Shown here one piece after another: positions 6,892 to 11,553 of a stretch of 11,553 nucleotides of DNA. The notes beneath the pieces are model-generated. The model saw only the letters and a program-made list of their open reading frames with translations, ran no database searches and was not told where the DNA came from. Position 1 is the stretch's first letter. Each line of letters begins with the position of its first letter. Both the position numbers and the translations under genes were made by a program. The stretch is from SIG440 sp045647905 (lineage in GTDB: Bacteria; Bacillota; Clostridia; Monoglobales; Monoglobaceae), in contig JAZRMZ010000031.1 of assembly GCA_045647905.1 (NCBI GenBank), forward strand, positions 1 through 11,553, in the 5' to 3' direction.

Positions 6892-6930
6892 AAGACATAA
6901 ACATACCTTTGTATGATTTATGTCTTTTTT
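6892..6930 (+). terminator. Intrinsic terminator after the EamA gene
   Basis: Stem AAGACATAAA (6892-6901) with TTTATGTCTT (6917-6926), extended inward by CATAC/GTATG (6902-6906 with 6911-6915) past a one-base bulge at 6916, loop CTTT, then a T-run to 6930. It lies 44 bases before ptsI; the weak ptsI promoter proposed at 6909-6939 would overlap it. Confidence 0.85.
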
Positions 6931-6939
6931 GTATATACT
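6909..6939 (+). promoter_or_regulatory. Possible promoter of the PTS operon
   Basis: A good -10 TATACT lies at 6934-6939, 35 bases before the ptsI start. The best -35 is poor, TTGTAT (6909-6914) at a 19-base spacing, and falls inside the upstream terminator hairpin. No catabolite-response (cre) site was recognised by eye. An activator, or a promoter further upstream, may be needed. Confidence 0.35.
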
Positions 6940-6974
6940 ATCCAAAGAATATTTGTTTTCAGGAGGAAAAACCC

Positions 6975-8594
6975 ATGGTTGAAATAAAAGGAAAAAGCGT
7001 CTGCAAAGCTCTTACAATGGGAAAACTCCATTTCTATAACACAGACGGCTGTGCCGTAAAAAGGCAAAAAATTGATGACGTCGACGGCGAAACAAAGCGT
7101 TTTCGTGATGCGTGCCAAAAAGCAAAAGCCGAGCTTTCGGATTTATATCAAAAAGCCCTGACCGAAGTTGGTGAAGCCAACGCTCAGATATTCCAGATTC
7201 ACATGATGATGCTTGAAGACGAGGATTATCACGGTGCAATAGGCGCAATGATACTGAACAACCGAGTCAATGCAGAATATGCCGTAAGCTACACCTCAGA
7301 TTTGTTCATAAAAACCTTTGAGGACACTGGCGATGAATATATGAAGGCACGGGCATCGGACGTGCGTGACATTTCAAACCGCCTGATTGCAAAACTTTCG
7401 GGAACCGAATCGTGCGTAAACACCCTGACCGAACCTTCCATAATCGTGGCCGATGACCTTACCCCCGGTGAAACGGTTCAAATGGATAAGGAAAAAATTC
7501 TCGGATTTGTGACCTTTGGCGGTTCAACATCATCACACACAGCCATCCTTGCCCGTTCCCTGAACATTCCCGCCATAATAGGAACAGGAACTATTGACAC
7601 AGCCTTTGACGGCGAAACCGCAATTCTTGACGGCATAAACGGCACATTGTGCATCGACCCCGACCACGCACAAATCAGCAACTATCATATTCAAAAGGAA
7701 CAGGAAGAAAAACGCAAGGAACTGCTTGCCGAACTGAAGGGCAAGCCCAACGAAACCAAATCAGGCAAAAAAATTGACATTTTTGCTAACATCGGAAGCC
7801 CCTCCGACCTTGCATCAGTCATCAGCAATGACGCAGGTGGGATAGGTCTTTTCCGAAGTGAATTTCTCTACCTTGCAAAAGACACCTTTCCCACCGAAGA
7901 TGAGCAGTTCTTCAAATACAAAGAGGTTGCCGAGAGAATGTTCGGCAAAAAGGTTATTGTGCGAACCATGGATATAGGTGCCGACAAAAAGATTGATTAC
8001 TTTAATCTCCCCGCCGAGGAAAACCCTGCAATGGGTTATCGTGCAATCAGAATTTGCCTGAGCAACACAGACGTTTTCAAGCCTCAGGTCAGGGCATTGC
8101 TCCGGGCATCCGCATACGGAAATATCTCAATTATGCTTCCCATGATATGCTCCCTGCGGGAAGTTCGTGAAGCAAAAAAAATAATCGAAGACGCAAAAGC
8201 CGAGCTACGTGCCGAAAACACGCCCTTCAACGAGAGCATCGAAACGGGAATAATGATTGAAACACCGGCATCGGCACTCATCAGCGATATGCTTGCTCCC
8301 GAAGTTGATTTTTTCAGCATCGGAACCAACGACCTGACCCAGTACACTTTGGCAATCGACCGTCAGAATCAACATCTTGAACCATTCTTTGACCCTCATC
8401 ATCCTGCAATAATACGGATGATTGAAATGACGGTTCAAAACGCCCATAAACACGGGAAATGGGTTGGCATATGCGGCGAACTTGCATCCGACACAAGTCT
8501 GACCGAGGACTTCCTCAGATTCGGCGTTGACGAGCTTTCCGTTTCGCCGCCCCATATCCTGAATCTCCGAAAAAAAATAAGAAGCCTGACCTGA
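6975..8594 (+). CDS. ptsI: PTS enzyme I (phosphoenolpyruvate-protein phosphotransferase)
   Basis: First enzyme of the sugar phosphotransferase system: takes phosphate from phosphoenolpyruvate on a histidine and gives it to HPr; cytoplasmic dimer. ATG 6975 is preceded by AGGAGG (6961-6966) and gives the usual short N-terminus MVEIKGKSV; an in-frame extension to 6909 runs back through the terminator and is not used. The 539 residues are slightly shorter than the common ~570. H188 in GGSTSSHTAILARSLNIPAI is the phosphorylated residue. The barrel domain shows GIGLFRSEFLY, RTMDIGADK, IGTNDLTQYTLA and GICGELA, with C500 as the active-site acid. It is the first gene of ptsI-IIA-IICB. The HPr it must serve is not in the window. 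Confidence 0.97.
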   Translation: MVEIKGKSVCKALTMGKLHFYNTDGCAVKRQKIDDVDGETKRFRDACQKAKAELSDLYQKALTEVGEANAQIFQIHMMMLEDEDYHGAIGAMILNNRVNAEYAVSYTSDLFIKTFEDTGDEYMKARASDVRDISNRLIAKLSGTESCVNTLTEPSIIVADDLTPGETVQMDKEKILGFVTFGGSTSSHTAILARSLNIPAIIGTGTIDTAFDGETAILDGINGTLCIDPDHAQISNYHIQKEQEEKRKELLAELKGKPNETKSGKKIDIFANIGSPSDLASVISNDAGGIGLFRSEFLYLAKDTFPTEDEQFFKYKEVAERMFGKKVIVRTMDIGADKKIDYFNLPAEENPAMGYRAIRICLSNTDVFKPQVRALLRASAYGNISIMLPMICSLREVREAKKIIEDAKAELRAENTPFNESIETGIMIETPASALISDMLAPEVDFFSIGTNDLTQYTLAIDRQNQHLEPFFDPHHPAIIRMIEMTVQNAHKHGKWVGICGELASDTSLTEDFLRFGVDELSVSPPHILNLRKKIRSLT

Positions 8595-8607
8595 AAGGAG
8601 CTTGTCC

Positions 8608-9081
8608 ATGTTTAGCTTTATGAAAAAAGAAAGAATTCTGTCCAGCGTTGCCGGAGGCAGAATCGTAACCCTCACAAAGGTTCCCGATGAAGTTTTCTCA
8701 CAAAAACTGCTTGGTGACGGTTTTGCCGTAATCCCAACAAACGGGAACATATACAGTCCGGCAGATGGGACCATAACAGATGTAACCGACTCCCTCCACG
8801 CCTATTGCATAACAACCTCCGACGGGCTTGAAATTCTGGTACACATCGGAATCGACACAGTTGAACTCAAAGGCGAATGTTTCACAGCTCTTGTGAAGCA
8901 GGGCGACCCTATCCGTCGGGGTGAAGCCATTGCATACGCCGACATCGACGGAATCCGTGAAAAAGGCTATAACCCCGCAACCATGGTGGTTGTAACCAAC
9001 ACCCATAAGCTGAAGGAATATCATGTTATGGAATCCATCTCTCAATCTGCAGGAACACCTGCATTAACCTATAAACTCTAA
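8608..9081 (+). CDS. PTS glucose-type IIA component
   Basis: Small cytoplasmic phosphocarrier of the EIIA-Glc (Crr) family, 157 residues. It passes phosphate from HPr to the IIB domain of a permease. ATG 8608 is used because AAGGAG (8595-8600) lies 7 bases upstream; a TTG two codons earlier overlaps that spacing. H79 in ILVHIGIDTVEL is the phosphorylated histidine; H64 in LHAYCI is its catalytic partner. GDGFAV, SPADGTI and the late VVVTNT are also family landmarks. Only 13 bases separate it from ptsI, so the two are translated from one transcript. Here IIA is a separate protein rather than fused to the permease, and the next gene, a IICB lacking IIA, is its obvious partner. It may also serve other permeases. 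Confidence 0.95.
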   Translation: MFSFMKKERILSSVAGGRIVTLTKVPDEVFSQKLLGDGFAVIPTNGNIYSPADGTITDVTDSLHAYCITTSDGLEILVHIGIDTVELKGECFTALVKQGDPIRRGEAIAYADIDGIREKGYNPATMVVVTNTHKLKEYHVMESISQSAGTPALTYKL

Positions 9082-9140
9082 CCAACTTATTCCGGTCAAA
9101 GCTAACCCGTTAAAAATTTATAAAAGAAAGGAATTTATCT

Positions 9141-10721
9141 ATGAAAGACAAAACAAACGGTCTGTTCAGCGTACTGCAAAGAGTCGGACGCTCATTTATG
9201 CTCCCCATTGCACTTCTCCCCATAGCGGGTCTGCTTTTGGGAATCGGCTCATCGCTGACAAATCCAACAACCATTCAAACCTACAATCTCCAGTCAGTTC
9301 TCGGTGAAGGAACTTTTCTGAACTCCGTCATGCTTGTTCTTGCCCAGACGGGAAGCATAATCTTTGCAAATCTCCCCTTGCTCTTTGCCCTTGGCGTTGC
9401 ATTGGGAATGGCAGAGCGTGAACACGGAACTGCAGTTCTGTCTGCTGCAATAGCCTTTTTCGTTATGCATCAGACAATCTCCACCCTCCTTCAGATTAAC
9501 GGAAAACTGGAATCCGGCGCAATGCTGGAGGGCACTCTATCCAATGTTGTGGGAATCCAGTCCCTTGAAATGGGTGTTTTTGGCGGTATAATTGTCGGGC
9601 TTGGCGTAGCCGCCCTTCACAACCGCTTCTGCAAAATTCAATTGCCCAACGTAATATCATTTTTCGGCGGCGTAAGATTTATTCCCATTATCTCAACCTT
9701 CACATTCATCCTTGTGGGTCTTCTGATGTATTTTATCTGGCCATATATCCAGCGTGGAATATACTCACTGGGCGACCTTGTGCTGAATTCGGGATACTTC
9801 GGAACGTTCATTTACGGAACAATCGAGCGTGCATTGATTCCCTTCGGGCTTCACCATGTATTCTATATGCCATTCTGGCAAACGGGTCTTGGCGGAACAA
9901 TGATAATAGATGGCGTTTCGGTTGCAGGTGCACAGAACATCTTCTTTGCTCAGCTTGCATCCCCCGAAACCGTCAAATTCTCATCAGCCGCAACACGCTT
10001 CATGAGCGGAAAATTCCCATTTATGATTTTTGGTCTTCCCGGTGCGGCTCTGGCAATGTACAGCGTTGCAAAGGACTCAAAGAAAAAGGTCGCAGGCAGC
10101 CTTCTGCTTTCGGCAGCTCTAACCTCAATCCTCACAGGTATAACCGAGCCTCTGGAATTCACCTTCCTTTTTGTTGCACCCCTTTTATACGCCGTGCACT
10201 GTGTTCTCGCAGGACTTTCGTTTATGCTGATGCACATTCTTGATGTTGGCGTTGGAATGACTTTTTCGGGCGGTATTATCGACTTGTTCCTGTTCGGAAT
10301 CCTTCAGGGAAATGCAAAAACAAACTGGATAAACATCATCTGGGTGGGTATAATATACTTTGGTGTGTACTACTTCCTCTTCCGTTTCCTGATACAAAAA
10401 TTCAACTATGTAACACCGGGACGTGAAGACGACGAAGCCGAAACCAAGCTTTACACCCGAAAGGATGTCAATGCGGCAAAGGAAGATAATTCGGCTACAA
10501 TTCTCGAAGCCCTTGGCGGAAAGGATAACCTTGTGAATGTGGATTGTTGTGCAACCCGACTCCGACTAACCGTAAAAGACAGCTCCCTTGTAAACGATTC
10601 GCTTCTGAAGCAAACAGGCGCCTCAGGAATAATCAAAAAAGGTTCAGGGGTTCAGGTTATTTACGGACCACGTGTAACCGTAATCAAAAGTAATCTTGAA
10701 GATTATATAAATTCTCTGTAA
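9141..10721 (+). CDS. PTS glucose/maltose-family IICB permease
   Basis: Membrane permease that imports a sugar and phosphorylates it. IIC (residues ~1-425) is strongly hydrophobic and has MLPIALLPIAG near the start, a GLHHVFYMPFWQTG segment and the conserved GITEPLEF sugar-binding motif. After a charged linker (~426-450) comes IIB (~451-526), with D468-C-C-A-T-R-L-R; by alignment to DxCxTRLR the second cysteine, C470, is phosphorylated, and C469 beside it is unusual. From memory, the IIC stretches between IQSLEMG and FLFVAP resemble E. coli MalX more than PtsG, so a glucose-containing substrate (glucose, maltose or an alpha-glucoside) is likely but unsettled. N-acetylglucosamine is also possible. 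AAAGGA lies 8 bases before the ATG. The 59-base gap after IIA shows no promoter or terminator. Confidence 0.93.
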   Translation: MKDKTNGLFSVLQRVGRSFMLPIALLPIAGLLLGIGSSLTNPTTIQTYNLQSVLGEGTFLNSVMLVLAQTGSIIFANLPLLFALGVALGMAEREHGTAVLSAAIAFFVMHQTISTLLQINGKLESGAMLEGTLSNVVGIQSLEMGVFGGIIVGLGVAALHNRFCKIQLPNVISFFGGVRFIPIISTFTFILVGLLMYFIWPYIQRGIYSLGDLVLNSGYFGTFIYGTIERALIPFGLHHVFYMPFWQTGLGGTMIIDGVSVAGAQNIFFAQLASPETVKFSSAATRFMSGKFPFMIFGLPGAALAMYSVAKDSKKKVAGSLLLSAALTSILTGITEPLEFTFLFVAPLLYAVHCVLAGLSFMLMHILDVGVGMTFSGGIIDLFLFGILQGNAKTNWINIIWVGIIYFGVYYFLFRFLIQKFNYVTPGREDDEAETKLYTRKDVNAAKEDNSATILEALGGKDNLVNVDCCATRLRLTVKDSSLVNDSLLKQTGASGIIKKGSGVQVIYGPRVTVIKSNLEDYINSL

Positions 10722-10729
10722 AATAAGGA

Positions 10730-10758
10730 GATGTTTAAAAACGTTGTTTTTAGACATC
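10730..10758. terminator. Shared terminator hairpin between the PTS operon and tspO
   Basis: 13-bp stem GATGTTTAAAAAC (10730-10742) with 10746-10758, one G-U pair when read on plus, and a 3-base loop. It lies 9 bases after the IICB stop and 15 bases from the end of the convergent tspO gene, so it probably serves both. No clean T-run follows on either side; the T-rich part is within the stem. Confidence 0.65.
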
Positions 10759-10772
10759 CCCGCTACATAAAA

Positions 10773-11240
10773 CTAATTCAAAATATAAATCATAAAATTC
10801 AGATAACCCGCAAATGTAACCCATACAAGATAAGGAATATTGATTATTGCAGCGAAATCATCCACCTTTGCAAATCTGACCAGCATAACAAGAATCAACA
10901 CCCACAAAAGAATCAACCATAAAAACGCCGCCAAAAAAGCTCTGAAATTAAAAAATATGATGCTCCAAAAGAAATTAACCACCAATTGTGTGGCATATGT
11001 TTTGATTGCCTCTGCCGTAATCACTCTCATGCCGTTTCCTTCTATACACACCCTTGCCGCACCAATCCCCATGGCAACATAAAGAATTGTCCAGACAATC
11101 GGGAATACAATGGCAGGGGGTGCAAGGGGCGGCTGTACAAGTTCATCATAAATCATCATATTTCCACCCGTAATCAAAGCCGACAAACCGCCAACCGTCA
11201 ACGCAATCAGAACCGACACAACATATGTTTTCAACTTCAT
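10773..11240 (-). CDS. tspO: TspO/MBR family membrane protein
   Basis: Small five-helix membrane protein related to the mitochondrial peripheral benzodiazepine receptor. Family members bind porphyrins and similar ligands, and the physiological role in bacteria is unsettled. The ATG at 11240 is chosen because AGAGGTG (11252-11246) lies five bases upstream and gives 155 residues, the family norm; an upstream extension to 11276 has no such site. Landmarks in order: PPLAPP-IVFPIVWTILYVAMGIGAA (end of helix 1 into helix 2), QLVVNFFWSIIFFN, and the C-terminal YLVWVTFAGYLN, all typical of TspO. It is convergent with the PTS operon and divergent from the tRNA genes; no convincing promoter was found (a TACACT at -10 distance lacks a -35). 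Its role in an anaerobe is not clear, but the assignment is firm. Confidence 0.94.
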   Translation of the reverse strand: MKLKTYVVSVLIALTVGGLSALITGGNMMIYDELVQPPLAPPAIVFPIVWTILYVAMGIGAARVCIEGNGMRVITAEAIKTYATQLVVNFFWSIIFFNFRAFLAAFLWLILLWVLILVMLVRFAKVDDFAAIINIPYLVWVTFAGYLNFMIYILN

Positions 11241-11274
11241 TAAATCACCTCTACAACAAGTGTATTCAGCTTTC

Positions 11275-11313
11275 AAAAAAAAATTAAAAAAATTTTAAAT
11301 TTTTTTAAAAAAA
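11275..11313. promoter_or_regulatory. 39-base A/T-only tract, UP-element-like
   Basis: Every base from 11275 to 11313 is A or T, in long runs of A and T, ending four bases before the tRNA -35 box. The part nearest the promoter (AAATTTTTTTAAAAAAA) resembles the UP element that binds the alpha subunit of RNA polymerase at strong rRNA and tRNA promoters. It may also bend the DNA between tspO and the tRNA genes. Confidence 0.55.
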
Positions 11314-11316
11314 GTA

Positions 11317-11345
11317 TTGACAAAACCAATTTTCCGTTGTATAAT
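11317..11345 (+). promoter_or_regulatory. Consensus sigma-A promoter of the tRNA genes
   Basis: Exact consensus: -35 TTGACA (11317-11322), 17-base spacer, -10 TATAAT (11340-11345). The predicted start near 11352 leaves ~14 bases of leader before tRNA-Leu. The tRNA-Gln gene 24 bases later has no separate promoter and is probably on the same transcript. Confidence 0.9.
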
Positions 11346-11365
11346 AAACGAGTTGATTTGAAGAT

Positions 11366-11450
11366 GCGAGCATGCTGGAATAGGCAGACAGGCACGTTTG
11401 AGGGGCGTGTGTCAACCGACGTGTGGGTTCAAGTCCCACTGCTCGCACCA
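11366..11450 (+). tRNA. tRNA-Leu (anticodon GAG)
   Basis: 85 bases including an encoded CCA. Acceptor GCGAGCA pairs fully with TGCTCGC. The D arm has GAATAGGCAGAC, typical of leucine tRNAs. The anticodon stem CACGT/GCGTG holds loop TTGAGGG with GAG at 11400-11402, reading CUC and CUU. A short class II variable arm (TGTCAACCGACG) and a T arm GTGGG-TTCAAGT-CCCAC complete it. Confidence 0.95.
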
Positions 11451-11474
11451 AATTATTTTTTTATTTTCAGACAT

Positions 11475-11548
11475 TGCCGGATTGTGTAAAGGTAGCACAG
11501 CAGACTCTGACTCTGTTTGTCTGGGTTCGAATCCTAGTTCCGCAGCCA
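11475..11548 (+). tRNA. tRNA-Gln (anticodon CTG) with mispaired acceptor stem
   Basis: 74 bases including an encoded CCA. D stem GTGT/GCAC; anticodon stem GCAGA/TCTGT with loop CTCTGAC, anticodon CTG at 11507-11509, reading CAG; T arm CTGGG-TTCGAAT-CCTAG. The acceptor 5' strand TGCCGGA (11475-11481) against TTCCGCA (11538-11544) leaves a C-C mismatch (11478/11541) and a G-U pair (11480/11539); a normal gene would read close to TGCGGAA. It may still work, or may be a decaying or mis-sequenced copy. Only five bases follow before the window ends, so no terminator can be judged. Confidence 0.85.
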
Positions 11549-11553
11549 AAAAA

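Noticed and set aside
6909..6974. Longer ptsI start encoding MYDLCLFCIYYPK
   Set aside because: It translates the EamA terminator hairpin; AGGAGG lies before the ATG at 6975.
10731..10922. Plus-strand open frame starting AAGGAG-ATG after the PTS permease
   Set aside because: AAGGAG directly abuts the ATG with no spacer, the start is inside the terminator hairpin, and the frame is antisense to tspO.
11275..11313. A/T tract as a replication origin
   Set aside because: No DnaA boxes or dnaA/dnaN genes nearby; its position next to a consensus tRNA promoter explains it better.

Overview
The window looks like part of the chromosome of an anaerobic, moderately AT-rich Firmicute, probably a gut-type member of the Clostridia. 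This is inferred from the oxygen-sensitive class III ribonucleotide reductase, strong AGGAGG-type ribosome binding sites, sigma-A type promoters, a sugar PTS, CCA-encoding tRNA genes and very A/T-rich intergenic DNA. No phage, plasmid, IS transposase or CRISPR genes are visible.

Layout. (1) 2-1729, plus: the C-terminal ~575 residues of anaerobic ribonucleotide reductase NrdD, carrying an extra redoxin domain after the glycyl-radical site, closed by a terminator hairpin. (2) 1906-4001, plus: NADPH-type thioredoxin reductase (trxB), then 23 bases later a ROK-family winged-helix regulator. NrdD-redoxin plus TrxB reads as an electron path NADPH -> TrxB -> redoxin -> NrdD. (3) 4002-4585: a 584-base stretch with no protein gene. 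It holds a probable ~250-nt structured RNA on the minus strand (promoter, nested stems, terminator-like hairpin), an orphan plus-strand promoter, and a 131-bp inverted-repeat element. (4) 4586-5848, minus: an M16 zinc peptidase, divergent from (5) an EamA/DMT transporter (5994-6866, plus), with back-to-back promoters between them. (6) 6975-10721, plus: a PTS operon of enzyme I, a stand-alone glucose-type IIA and a IIC-IIB permease. HPr is not in the window. (7) 10773-11240, minus: a TspO/MBR membrane protein, convergent with the PTS operon across a shared hairpin. (8) 11317-11548, plus: a consensus promoter behind an A/T-only UP-like tract, driving tRNA-Leu(GAG) and tRNA-Gln(CTG). The tRNA-Gln has a mispaired acceptor stem.

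Most protein genes are ordinary housekeeping and transport genes. The parts that earn a second look are the minus-strand RNA candidate, the inverted-repeat element beside it, the NrdD-redoxin fusion next to trxB, and the odd tRNA-Gln. I see no large undescribed multi-gene system.
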